From positions 1 to 22,525 of the forward strand of contig JBDLHX010000033.1 in assembly GCA_039715165.1 (NCBI GenBank): a DNA stretch of 22,525 bases. The letters are read 5' to 3'. A program made the translations under genes and the position numbers. A model generated the notes under the pieces. That model searched no databases. It worked only from the letters and a program-made list of their open reading frames with translations, and had not been told where the DNA came from. Shown one piece after another: positions 14,129 to 21,810 of this stretch. The stretch's first letter is position 1. Every line of letters begins with the position of its first letter. This stretch comes from JAHEEL01 sp039715165. Its GTDB lineage: Bacteria > Actinomycetota > Acidimicrobiia > Spongiisociales > UBA5794.

Positions 14129-15684
14129 GCGTCGATCCCGTCACCCTCGAGGTCGCCCGCAACCGGCTCGAGGCGGTCGCCGACGACATGGGCGTCGTGC
14201 TCCGCCGCACCGCCTACTCCCCGAACATCAAGGAGCGCGCCGATTGCTCCGCGGCTCTCTTCAACCCGGAGGGGGAGATGCTCGCCCAGGCCGAGCACAT
14301 CCCGGTTCATCTCGGCTCAATGCCGGCCTCGGTCGCCGCCGTGCTCGAACTGTTCGGAACCGACGTGGAGCCCGGAACGCAGTTCGCCGTTAACGATCCA
14401 TATGAAGGTGGCACGCACCTCAACGACCTGACCCTCGTCCGGCCCGTGTACGTCGGCAGCCGGCTCGCCGCATGGGTCGCCAACCGTGCCCATCACGCCG
14501 ACGTCGGAGGTGAGGCACCGGGTTCGATGCCGGCACACGCGACCCGGGTCGATCAGGAGGGGCACATCGTGCCTCCGATGCCGGCCGTCCGCGAAGGAGA
14601 ATGGCTCGAAGGTTTCATCGAACCGTTCCTCGCAGCGACCCGCACCCCGGCAGAGCGGCTCGGCGATCTCTCCGCTCAGATGGGAGCGAACGAAGCCGGT
14701 GCCCGGCGGATCGAGCGCCTCGTCGAGTCCGAAGGCGTTGAAGGCTGGCGCAGGGTCACATCGGCACTGCTCTCGTACGGCGAGCGGCGCACTGAGGCGG
14801 CGATCGCAGATCTCCCGGATGGCTCCTACCGGTTCACCGATTACCTCGAGTGGGGCGACGACGACGTGCCGATTACTGCCACGGTAACGATCGACGGAGC
14901 CCATCTCCACGCCGACTTCGCCGGCAGCGCGAGCCAGGTTGCCGGAAACATCAACGCCGTCGAGGCCGTCACCCGCTCCTGTCTCTACTACGCAGTTCGC
15001 GTGGCCACCGACCCCACGATCCCTGCGAACGGAGGCTGCTACCGGCCGGTGACGCTGTCGACCGAGCACGGGACGATCGTCGACGCTGCGAGACCGGCAG
15101 CCGTGGCGGCCGGGAACGTGGAGACGAGCCAGCGGATCGCGGACACGCTGCTCGGCGCCCTCGCCCAGGCCGCACCGGACCGGGTCCCGGCTGCCGGACA
15201 GGGCACGATGAACAACGTCCTCATCGGCAACGACGAGTTCGCCTATTACGAGACGGTTGGCGGTGGCCAGGGTGGGCGCCCCGGCCGTGCGGGCATGTCG
15301 GGGATCCACACCGGGATGACGAACACGAAGAACACTCCGATCGAATCGCTCGAGGCGCACTACCCGTTCCGCATCGTCACCTACCGCCTCCGATCCGGGT
15401 CGGGCGGTGCCGGCCTGCACCTCGGTGGTGAGGGGATCGAGCGGGAGATCGAGTTCCTCACCGGTGCAACGGTCTCGCTCATGGGGGAGCGTCGGCGGCT
15501 CCAGCCGTGGGGGCTCCAGGGCGGCGAGCCGGGGGCGAGCGGCGAGGACTGGCTGATCCGTGCCGGCGGGATGGAACGGCTCCCCGGGAAGTGCACGATC
15601 GACGTCGAAGCAGGTGACCGGCTTCGGGTCCTCACCCCGGGCGGCGGCGGTTGGGGCACGCTTGCCGAGGGCGCGCGCTCCTAG
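14125..15684 (+). CDS. hyuB: Hydantoinase/oxoprolinase subunit B (HyuB family)
   Basis: The 519-residue product is the B subunit that pairs with HyuA. It has the conserved N-terminus DPVTLEVARNRLEAVADDMG, then RRTAYSPNIKERADCSAALF, NDPYEGGTHLNDLTLVRPV, the metal-site-like AHHADVGGEAPGSMP, GGGQGGRPGRAGMSGIH plus MTNTKNTPIESLEAHYP, and the terminal TPGGGGWG. Two GTG codons are adjacent (14122 and 14125). I choose 14125 because GGAGGTGA at 14113-14120 then sits at normal distance and the start overlaps the hyuA stop as GTGA. Its TAG stop shares the palindrome CTAG with the TAG stop of the convergent minus-strand gene, so there is no space for a terminator between them. Confidence 0.92.
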   Translation: MSVDPVTLEVARNRLEAVADDMGVVLRRTAYSPNIKERADCSAALFNPEGEMLAQAEHIPVHLGSMPASVAAVLELFGTDVEPGTQFAVNDPYEGGTHLNDLTLVRPVYVGSRLAAWVANRAHHADVGGEAPGSMPAHATRVDQEGHIVPPMPAVREGEWLEGFIEPFLAATRTPAERLGDLSAQMGANEAGARRIERLVESEGVEGWRRVTSALLSYGERRTEAAIADLPDGSYRFTDYLEWGDDDVPITATVTIDGAHLHADFAGSASQVAGNINAVEAVTRSCLYYAVRVATDPTIPANGGCYRPVTLSTEHGTIVDAARPAAVAAGNVETSQRIADTLLGALAQAAPDRVPAAGQGTMNNVLIGNDEFAYYETVGGGQGGRPGRAGMSGIHTGMTNTKNTPIESLEAHYPFRIVTYRLRSGSGGAGLHLGGEGIEREIEFLTGATVSLMGERRRLQPWGLQGGEPGASGEDWLIRAGGMERLPGKCTIDVEAGDRLRVLTPGGGGWGTLAEGARS

Positions 15685-16586
15685 GACGCGTTGCCGACCT
15701 CGAGATCAACGGGCCGGCCCGAGATCGGTATCGAGATCTCGTACCCGTGTTCGGTGTCGAGGATGAAGAGTGCCGACGTCTCGACCATGGACATCTCGTA
15801 TTGAATGCTGGCGATCACGAACCGTCCGTCCTCGGACCAGAGGAGATCCTCGACGAGCCCCGGATCGCCGAATTCGGTTTCGCGATGGCCGACTCCGAGA
15901 TGCTGATCTCCGGGGGTGACGACGAAGAGCTGTGATCCGCCTCCATCAGGGCTTGCAGCGAGGGCTAATCGGGTTGCGGTGGGAGACCATGCCAGGCCGT
16001 CGATCGAGGATCCGGGCACCGGAACATCTGTTGCGAACACTCCGGTCGCCGTTTCGACGATCCGCATCCGTAGAGCCTCCGGGGGAGAGCCCACGAGTTC
16101 TGCCAGGTACCGACCGTCCGTCGATTGCAGGGCGTTCGGCGGTGATTCGTCGTCGGCCGCGCCGAGTGATGTCAGACCATCACCCGGCATTCGGGTGAGC
16201 GTTTCGGGCATCGCCTTCGAAGGGTGCCATTGCACGATGTCGACGCTCGAGTTCGTGCGGATCGTGAGCGTGATGGTGTCCGAGAATCCGGGGACTGCAG
16301 CTCCGAGCGCCATGTCGAGGCTGGCGACGGCGGTCGGCGATTCCGTCGCTGTGGATCTGGGGATCGTCGTGGGCGCTGCGGGGGCTGTCGAAGGGGTGAC
16401 GGGAGGGGCTGCATCGTCGGGCAGGTCGGCCGTGATCGAAGCCGACCCGTAGATCCATCCGAATGCGAAGGCAGCGATGCCGATCATCGCGATGACCGAG
16501 CGCGCCGAATGTCGTTTGCGTTGCTCACCGGCGTACGTCCGCGACGAAGCGAACGTAGGGTCGATCCGCACACTGCCGTTCGTCAT
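15681..16586 (-). CDS. One-pass membrane protein with TolB/WD40-like propeller (short paralogue)
   Basis: The 301-residue protein has a short cytoplasmic head (MTNGSVRIDPTFASSRTY), a transmembrane helix at about 30-47, a Pro/Thr-rich spacer, and an ectodomain with PD40-type repeat turns (LAWSPTATRLALAASPDGG, LLWSEDGRFVIAS). ATG 16586 is chosen because GGGGGGTGCC precedes it and the head aligns from its first Met with the upstream neighbour; the frame continues upstream but without similarity. It is the shorter of two tandem paralogues. N- and C-terminal parts align with the protein encoded at 16677-18146, but about 170 residues in the middle are missing here. The likely role is an envelope sensor or scaffold. 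It is not adjacent to a sigma gene, unlike the other propeller proteins. Confidence 0.78.
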   Translation of the reverse strand: MTNGSVRIDPTFASSRTYAGEQRKRHSARSVIAMIGIAAFAFGWIYGSASITADLPDDAAPPVTPSTAPAAPTTIPRSTATESPTAVASLDMALGAAVPGFSDTITLTIRTNSSVDIVQWHPSKAMPETLTRMPGDGLTSLGAADDESPPNALQSTDGRYLAELVGSPPEALRMRIVETATGVFATDVPVPGSSIDGLAWSPTATRLALAASPDGGGSQLFVVTPGDQHLGVGHRETEFGDPGLVEDLLWSEDGRFVIASIQYEMSMVETSALFILDTEHGYEISIPISGRPVDLEVGNAS

Positions 16587-16604
16587 GGCACCCCCCGGTG
16601 CAGC

Positions 16605-16618
16605 CCCAATTCTCCCGA
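16605..16618 (-). promoter_or_regulatory. Conserved 14-bp element upstream of the short propeller paralogue
   Basis: TCGGGAGAATTGGG on the minus strand ends 18 bases before the ATG. The identical 14-mer lies 19 bases before the ATG of the long paralogue (18166-18179). Either a remnant of the gene duplication or a shared regulatory site. Confidence 0.5.
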
Positions 16619-16676
16619 ACGATTGTGCTCGGGGCAAGGGGCACTTGCGGGAGATGTCGCGGGGAGTGGCACTGCC

Positions 16677-18146
16677 TCAGGTTCGGCCGTCGATCCTTGT
16701 CTCGATGAGACGACCGGAGACCGGTATCGAGACTTCGAATCCCCGGTCCGTGTCCAGGATCGTCAGCGTCGACGTCGCGGACAGCGGGTGCCAAACAGGA
16801 GCGACGACAAAGCGGCCATCGGTGCTCCAGAGCAGGGCTTGGGTGCATCCCGGATCGCCGAACCGCGGCTCGCTATGCCCCATCCCGAGGCTTTGGTTCC
16901 CCAGCTCGGCGATGAAGATCTGCGAACCGCTGCCCTTCGATCGCGCAGCGAGTGCCACGCGAGCCCCATCGGGGGACCACGCCAGGGCGCAGCAGCTCTC
17001 CATGAGGATCGGAGCGTCGAACACGCTCTCTCCGCTTGCCGACTCGACGATGCGCAGGCTCGGGCCGTTCGACGATCGCCTGAGGCTCATCGCGAGCCGC
17101 TCGCCGCTCGGCGACCATGCCGCCCTGCACACGCGCTCATCGCTCCCGAGGTAGGAGAGTTCGACACATCGCCGACCGTCCAGGGAGAGAAGGAACGGGT
17201 CACGCTCCGCGCCGGACGTCGCTGCCGTCGGAGACCAGAGCGTTGTCCCGTCGGGTGCTTGGGCGATGCACTCAAGGCCCGACATGCGAGCGACCTCGGT
17301 GCCGTTGTCGAAGATCACGCACCCGGCCGGCTCGCCCACTCCGGAGGAGCGTTCGAGCACGATTCCTGGGGCGATCCACGACGTGATCCCATCCCACTCC
17401 TCGATCGCCAGGCCGTCGGCGACGACCTCTGTTGCCAAGTCCTCCACGCCTGGAGCTTCGGGGGTGCGGAGTGTCACCAGCGATGCGCCGGCGTCGGGCT
17501 GGGATTCGAGCCACACGAGCTTGCCCGGCTCGGTTGAGTGCCAGGTCGGCGTCTCGATCCTCACACCGGCGGGCCGGGCGATCGTTTTCGTCGCTCCCCA
17601 ATCTCGCTGCTCGGCGCCGATGATCGGGAGCAGCCCGACCTCGAGCGTTCCGCCGTCGAGGGCTAGTGCGTACCAGCGACCGGACGCATCCAGACACGTG
17701 GATGATGCGTCATCCGGCCCGGTCTGCTCCGGGAACCCGGCGCGGTCGATCGACACGAGCGTCTCCGGCTCCGGCTTCGTGGGAAGCCACCGGACGATCT
17801 CAACGGAGTCGTCGGCCTCGATGACCAGCGTGATCGCGTCGGAGAAGCCCGGCACTGCTGCCCCGAGTGCCGAGGGGAGTTGCGCCATTACGGCAGGCAA
17901 TGCCGTTCTGGCGGCAGCGATCGTGGTCGTCGATGTCGTGTCCTGTGATGGAGGAGTGCTGGGGGGCGTGTCCGGCGCGGCGACCTCTTCGGATATGGTT
18001 GACGACCCGAAGATCCAGCCGAGGGCGAAGACTGCAATGCCGATCGCTACTCCAGTGATCCGGACATTGCTTGGGCCCTGGCGTTCATGGACGTAGGTGC
18101 GCGGCGACGCGAACTCGGGGTCGATCCGCACGTTGCCGTCCGTCAT
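16677..18146 (-). CDS. One-pass membrane protein with TolB/WD40-like propeller (long paralogue)
   Basis: The 489-residue protein begins at ATG 18146 with AAAGGTG just upstream. The longer frame to 18338 is rejected because its extra 64 residues are Cys/Trp/Arg-rich and overlap the permease gene. It has a cytoplasmic head MTDGNVRIDPEFASPRTY, a transmembrane helix at about 28-47 (ITGVAIGIAVFALGWIFG), a Thr/Pro-rich spacer, and an ectodomain of PD40/TolB-like blades such as AAWSPSGERLAMSL, LAWSPDGARVALAA and LLWSTDGRFVVAP. The C-terminal third aligns closely with the downstream short paralogue (FGDPG, ILDT, GRL blocks), as do the first 18 residues. It holds an extra middle region of about 170 residues. 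It probably displays a propeller outside the cell membrane; the ligand is unknown. Confidence 0.8.
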   Translation of the reverse strand: MTDGNVRIDPEFASPRTYVHERQGPSNVRITGVAIGIAVFALGWIFGSSTISEEVAAPDTPPSTPPSQDTTSTTTIAAARTALPAVMAQLPSALGAAVPGFSDAITLVIEADDSVEIVRWLPTKPEPETLVSIDRAGFPEQTGPDDASSTCLDASGRWYALALDGGTLEVGLLPIIGAEQRDWGATKTIARPAGVRIETPTWHSTEPGKLVWLESQPDAGASLVTLRTPEAPGVEDLATEVVADGLAIEEWDGITSWIAPGIVLERSSGVGEPAGCVIFDNGTEVARMSGLECIAQAPDGTTLWSPTAATSGAERDPFLLSLDGRRCVELSYLGSDERVCRAAWSPSGERLAMSLRRSSNGPSLRIVESASGESVFDAPILMESCCALAWSPDGARVALAARSKGSGSQIFIAELGNQSLGMGHSEPRFGDPGCTQALLWSTDGRFVVAPVWHPLSATSTLTILDTDRGFEVSIPVSGRLIETRIDGRT

Positions 18147-18155
18147 TGCACCTTT

Positions 18156-18199
18156 CTGGTCCTCTCCCAATTCTCCCGACGAGGTCGGGACGCGACCAG
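18156..18199. terminator. Nested inverted repeats between ABC permease and long propeller gene
   Basis: Outer arms CTGGTC (18156-18161) and GACCAG (18194-18199) enclose a 7-bp hairpin TCCCGAC/GTCGGGA (18174-18180 and 18184-18190, 3-base loop). The repeat lies after the permease stop (18232) and before the minus-strand ATG at 18146, and overlaps the conserved 14-mer. It could end the tetR-ABC transcript or control the propeller gene. Confidence 0.45.
18166..18179 (-). promoter_or_regulatory. Conserved 14-bp element upstream of the long propeller paralogue
   Basis: Identical TCGGGAGAATTGGG to that at 16605-16618, 19 bases before ATG 18146. It partly forms one arm of the hairpin at 18174-18190 here but not in the paralogue's leader, which argues that the 14-mer is conserved as sequence and not as a hairpin arm. 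Confidence 0.5.
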
Positions 18200-18231
18200 G
18201 GGAAGTGTCCTCTCTCGGTCTCGCGTCGATC

Positions 18232-19893
18232 TCAGCCGGTCTGGCGGAGATCCCTGCGGTTGAAGAGCAGCACCGAGAGCGCCAACAGCACCACGAACAG
18301 TCCGGCCAAGGCCGCACCGTGGCCCCAGTGCATCCCATTCATGAGCGGGTCGCTGCTCAGGTAGTAGTAGAACGGCTGCCACTTCACGAGACCCGAGAGG
18401 TTCTCGCTGTAGGGAAGGAGACCGTTCGCCACGAACGTGATGAGGGCGAGTCCGGTGGTTCCGAACGTGGCGATCCTCGTTCGGCCGGTGGCGGCGCCGA
18501 GGGCGAGAGCGAGCCCGCCGTAGGCGAGTCCCAGCAGCGTCACGAGCAGAGACGTCGCGGCGATGTTGCCGATCGACATGCCGAGGTTGCCGAGGAGCGA
18601 CCCGCCGACGACGCCGGCGAATGTTGCGAAGCCGACGGTGAAGGCGAAGATCGCCATCGCTACGGTCTTCTGGTAGATCACCGTCGAGCGCTTGACCGGG
18701 TTGGCGAGAAGAAGGCCCATCGTGTTGCGCGCTTCCTCCCCAGCGAGTGCGCGTGCGCCGACGGCGACCGTGACGACCATGACGGCGATCGGCGCCATCA
18801 TGCCGAACGTCTCGATCTGGTACCAGCCCTCGGGTGTGCTCATGTCTCCACCGCCGAACAGGGAGAGGAGTTCGGGCGAGAATGCCTCGGCGAGGGTGGC
18901 CATCGCATCGTCGATGAGTAGGTACATGGGGCCGAGCATGACGCCCATGAACCCGAACATCAGCAAGGCGACTACGAAGAGCAGTCCCTGATGCTCCGAG
19001 GCCGTCTTGATCCAGATGCGTGAGACCCGGGTCGAGCCGGCGAGCCGGTCGGCGACCTTGTGCGTCAGCGGGTGATCGCGCAACCGGTCGATCAGCGAGA
19101 CACCGGCCGCCTGGTCCTTGAGATCGCGCCGATTGACGCCGACGACCGCCGCTCCGCTGAAGACGCCGATGCCTGCGGCGAGGACACCGATGTGGCCCCA
19201 GTCGATGCCGTTGGATTCCGGTTTGCTCGCATTGAAGTAGTACCAGGGAAACGCCTTCGCCAGATCCTCGAAGCCCTCGACGAGCGGGAAGAGCCCGGCC
19301 CCCATGAAGGAAACGAACAGAACCCCGGCCGTCGCCCCGGCTGCCACCCCGGGGCTCCCCGTCCATGCCCCGATCGCCAGCGCGAGGAACCCGAAGAAGA
19401 GCGAGATGGCGAGCAGGTGGAACATGAGGGCACCGACATGCATCCCCGCGATGGAGACGTCGAGGATCTCCGGGGTCACGAGCCCGACGACCCACAGAAC
19501 CAGCGTCATCGCCGCGGTGAGAACCACCATCGCCGCGGCCTTCGAGATGAGTACGGACGTTCTGCTCTTCGGATTGCCGAGCAACAGGCCGATGGTTCGG
19601 TCCCGTTCCTCGCCGGCGAACGTCGCAGCACCCATCGTCAGCGCGATCGCCGTCACGGTGAGCGCTCCGTAGCCGCTGAGGATCGCCCCGTAGGCGAGGC
19701 TGGCAACGTCGGCATCGTCGGAGATGCCGAAGAGCTGCTTGAAGTAGTCGGGGAGATTCGTGTAGACGGAGAGGTCGATGTCCCGGTACGTCATCATTCC
19801 GAAGAGGAAGAGGAGCGCGAGGCTGGCGACGGCGATTACCGGTGCTTTCCATCGATCCCGCGTCGTCTTCGTGAAGACGTTGGCGAGCATCAT
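18232..19893 (-). CDS. ABC-2 type transporter permease, two fused homologous halves
   Basis: The 553-residue polytopic membrane protein is the permease of the ABC exporter encoded by this operon. Roughly 12 hydrophobic segments are visible. The two halves (about 1-270 and 285-553) repeat the same plan: an N-terminal membrane helix, a segment GEERDRTIGLLLGNPKSRTS in the first half against GEEARNTMGLLLANPVKRST in the second, further helices, then a WYYFNASKPESNGIDWGH motif against FYYYLSSDPLMNGMHWGH, and an end in NRRDL in both. So one gene supplies what two permease subunits usually provide. ATG 19893 overlaps the ATPase stop by 4 bp (ATGA). With the TetR gene at the operon head, a drug or lipid exporter is the likeliest role; the substrate is unknown. 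Confidence 0.88.
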   Translation of the reverse strand: MMLANVFTKTTRDRWKAPVIAVASLALLFLFGMMTYRDIDLSVYTNLPDYFKQLFGISDDADVASLAYGAILSGYGALTVTAIALTMGAATFAGEERDRTIGLLLGNPKSRTSVLISKAAAMVVLTAAMTLVLWVVGLVTPEILDVSIAGMHVGALMFHLLAISLFFGFLALAIGAWTGSPGVAAGATAGVLFVSFMGAGLFPLVEGFEDLAKAFPWYYFNASKPESNGIDWGHIGVLAAGIGVFSGAAVVGVNRRDLKDQAAGVSLIDRLRDHPLTHKVADRLAGSTRVSRIWIKTASEHQGLLFVVALLMFGFMGVMLGPMYLLIDDAMATLAEAFSPELLSLFGGGDMSTPEGWYQIETFGMMAPIAVMVVTVAVGARALAGEEARNTMGLLLANPVKRSTVIYQKTVAMAIFAFTVGFATFAGVVGGSLLGNLGMSIGNIAATSLLVTLLGLAYGGLALALGAATGRTRIATFGTTGLALITFVANGLLPYSENLSGLVKWQPFYYYLSSDPLMNGMHWGHGAALAGLFVVLLALSVLLFNRRDLRQTG

Positions 19894-20801
19894 GCCTGCG
19901 CCTCCTCCTCGTCCCGGTAGAACGTGAGGAAGATCTCTTCGAGATCGGCTTCCTGAGTCGTGATGTCGAGCAGGCGGTACTTCTCCGTCACGACCTTGAG
20001 CAGTGTCTCCATCTGGCCGCTGAACGACAGCGTGACATGGTGGTTCTCCACCGTGACGTCACGGACGCCGGGGAGGGGCCCGAAGACCTCGGCGTCGACC
20101 GGCTCGTCGAAGAAGAGGTCGACCTTGCGGATCCCCTTCGACCGCAGCGACGTCACCGCCTCGAGGGCGATGAGGTGCCCGTGCCGGATGATCCCGACTC
20201 GGTCGGCAACACGCTGGACCTCGGAGAGCGTGTGGCTGGACAGGAAGATCGTGCTCCCGTTCGCGGCGACTCCACGCATCAAGGATTGGAACTCGCGCTG
20301 CATGAGCGGGTCGAGGCCGTTGCTCGGCTCGTCCATGATCAGGGTTTCGGGACGGTTCATGAACGCCTGGATGATCCCGATCTTCTGACGGTTCCCGGAT
20401 GAGAGATCGCCGACCTTCTTCGATAGGTCAGCGTCGAATCGCTCGGCCAACTCGTCGACGTACGACCAGTCGACTCCACCGCGCAGGTTGGCGAAGTAGG
20501 TGAGCGTGTCGCGCCCTGTGAGGTTCGGGTACATGGCGAGGTCTCCGGGTACGTACCCGATGTGCCTGCGGATCTCGACCGACTGCTTGTGGGAGTCCAT
20601 TCCGAGGATCGACGCCGTCCCCGCCGTCGGGCGGATCTCGTCGAGGATGGTCCGGATCATCGTCGTCTTCCCGGCTCCATTCGGGCCGAGGAAGCCGAAG
20701 ATCTCCCCGGAACGGATGTCAAGGTCGAGATCGACGAGCGCGTGCACGTCGCCGTAGTGCTTCGTCAGTCCTTCGGTATGGATGGCGATCTGGTCGGTCA
20801 T
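19890..20801 (-). CDS. ABC transporter ATP-binding protein (ABC-2 exporter family)
   Basis: The 303-residue ATPase powers the permease encoded next. Walker A is GPNGAGKTT (39-47), the signature is LSSGNRQK (133-140), Walker B is TLIMDEPSNGLD (153-164), and the H-loop His is at 190 (FLSSHTLSEV). The Q-loop region reads IGYVPGDLAMYPNLTG, with Gly where many ABC proteins have Gln; this PGDLxLYPxLTG form is usual in this exporter subfamily. The C-terminal 90 residues form the extra domain typical of DrrA/CcmA-like exporters. ATG 20801 overlaps the TetR stop by 4 bp, and the stop overlaps the permease start by 4 bp, so stoichiometric translation is likely. Confidence 0.95.
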   Translation of the reverse strand: MTDQIAIHTEGLTKHYGDVHALVDLDLDIRSGEIFGFLGPNGAGKTTMIRTILDEIRPTAGTASILGMDSHKQSVEIRRHIGYVPGDLAMYPNLTGRDTLTYFANLRGGVDWSYVDELAERFDADLSKKVGDLSSGNRQKIGIIQAFMNRPETLIMDEPSNGLDPLMQREFQSLMRGVAANGSTIFLSSHTLSEVQRVADRVGIIRHGHLIALEAVTSLRSKGIRKVDLFFDEPVDAEVFGPLPGVRDVTVENHHVTLSFSGQMETLLKVVTEKYRLLDITTQEADLEEIFLTFYRDEEEAQA

Positions 20802-21472
20802 GACGTCCCTTCGTTCTCGGGTGCTTGAGCGAGGTCTTGCGCCTCGGCGATTGATCGCCGGAGGTTGGTGGCAAACGGTTCAGCGAGGAAGCCGTCGGTG
20901 TAGACCTCGTAGAGAGGCCCGGCGTACGCTGCGAACGAGGGGTCCTTGCCGAAGCCAGGGCTGGTGGGGTCGACGTCGAGCATCCTCTTCAGATGCCGGT
21001 GGAGGACGAGCGCCCCGAGGCTCCAGATCGTGAGTACGACCGCTCGGCCCCGCGGGTCTGAACTCGGCAGAACCATTCCCGCTTCGACGCCCTGTTCGAT
21101 GTATGCCTCCGCGTCCGCGACGAGTTCGTCGACCAGTCGTGCCACCGTGGGGGAGTCCTCATTGAGTACCTCCGCGAGATAGGCGGCGAGGGGCCCTACG
21201 TCAGCGTTTCTCAACGCCGCCAGCACGTCGATGTTGGGGCCGCCGGCGATGGCGTCCTCCTTGTAGCTCCGGATGGTCGTGGCAACGAAGTGATCACATG
21301 CTTCGCGCAAGCCCTCCATCGATCCGAAGTGATGGATCACGAGCCCGGCAGATACGCCGGCCTCGGCTGCGACCTTCCTGGCAGTGGTGTCGGCAACGCC
21401 GTGCTCGGCGATGCAGGTGATGGCGGCGTCGCGGATGCGGGACTTGGTTGTTCGATCATCAACTGAACGCAT
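20798..21472 (-). CDS. TetR-family transcriptional regulator
   Basis: The 224-residue regulator is the first gene of the tetR-ATPase-permease operon. The N-terminal helix-turn-helix spans about residues 8-55 (RIRDAAITCIAEHGVADTTARKVAAEAGVSAGLVIHHFG), typical of TetR; the rest is an all-helical ligand-binding domain without a recognised subfamily motif. ATG 21472 is chosen over TTG at 21478 because TAGACT lies 7 bases before it, the spacing seen at other leaderless starts in this window, and there is no Shine-Dalgarno. An inverted repeat (ACTGAACGC/GCGTTCAGT) spans the promoter and the start codon, so it probably represses its own operon and is released by the exported compound. Confidence 0.92.
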   Translation of the reverse strand: MRSVDDRTTKSRIRDAAITCIAEHGVADTTARKVAAEAGVSAGLVIHHFGSMEGLREACDHFVATTIRSYKEDAIAGGPNIDVLAALRNADVGPLAAYLAEVLNEDSPTVARLVDELVADAEAYIEQGVEAGMVLPSSDPRGRAVVLTIWSLGALVLHRHLKRMLDVDPTSPGFGKDPSFAAYAGPLYEVYTDGFLAEPFATNLRRSIAEAQDLAQAPENEGTS

Positions 21473-21508
21473 GTTCAATAGTCTATACGCGCGTTCAGTC
21501 CGTGTCTA
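21462..21508 (-). promoter_or_regulatory. TetR operon promoter with overlapping palindromic operator
   Basis: On the minus strand the promoter reads -35 TAGACA (21508-21503), a 17-base spacer, -10 TAGACT (21485-21480), then seven bases to ATG 21472. Inverted repeats cover it: outer arms ACTGAACGC (21462-21470) and GCGTTCAGT (21491-21499), and an inner site TGAAC-N4-GTTCA (21464-21477). One arm lies in the spacer and the other over the start codon. This is the expected place for TetR autorepression. Confidence 0.65.
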
Positions 21509-21810
21509 GGCCGAGATTGACGCTGGTCGGCCGTTTCTCTTCCTCCCTCCCCACAGCGCATGTCCCCCCGGCGTGCGACCATCTTCCTCCCCATCCGGGG
21601 GAGGTGGCCCGGGCGAAGCGAGGAACGGAGGGGGTCAAGGAGATCCAATCGAAGACGTAGAGATCCATCTCGACGCAGGGGGTTTTGGGAATTCGCACAT
21701 GAAGATGAGTCATCGCGCGACGCTCTGCTGCCCTCTCTGACCTGCCGGCCATCTACCCCAGCCTGCGGCAGGGGGAGAATTCCTATTGGCCTGCCCCGCC
21801 CATGTCAACG
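21509..21810. other. Intergenic region with REP-like GC-rich repeats, no gene
   Basis: No coding frame with credible start or composition is seen. The stretch contains a small hairpin CCTCCCC/GGGGAGG (21586-21604) followed by a GAGGTGGCCCGGGCGAAGCG-type tail that looks like commonly dispersed intergenic repeats, an AT-richer patch (21680-21720), and a CCCC...GGGGG repeat around a CCTGCGGCAGG palindrome (21757-21775). It also holds the first copy of a 26-bp direct repeat (21546-21571). Confidence 0.6.
21546..21571 (+). repeat. 26-bp direct repeat, copy 1
   Basis: The same 26 bases, starting CCTCCCCACAG and ending TGTCCCCCCGG, occur again at 21811-21836. The copies are exact and 265 bp apart. 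Copy 1 is not followed by the full hairpin that follows copy 2. Confidence 0.85.

Noticed and set aside
14317..15420. 367-codon open frame on the minus strand
   Set aside because: Antisense to hyuB, same compositional shadow and no family features.
16224..17537. 437-codon plus-strand frame opposite the propeller paralogues
   Set aside because: Arg/Gly-rich shadow that crosses the gap between the two paralogues; no start signal.
18143..19852. 569-codon open frame on the minus strand in another frame of the permease
   Set aside because: Arg/His-rich translation with no membrane helices. The frame read at 18232-19893 gives a clear polytopic membrane protein.
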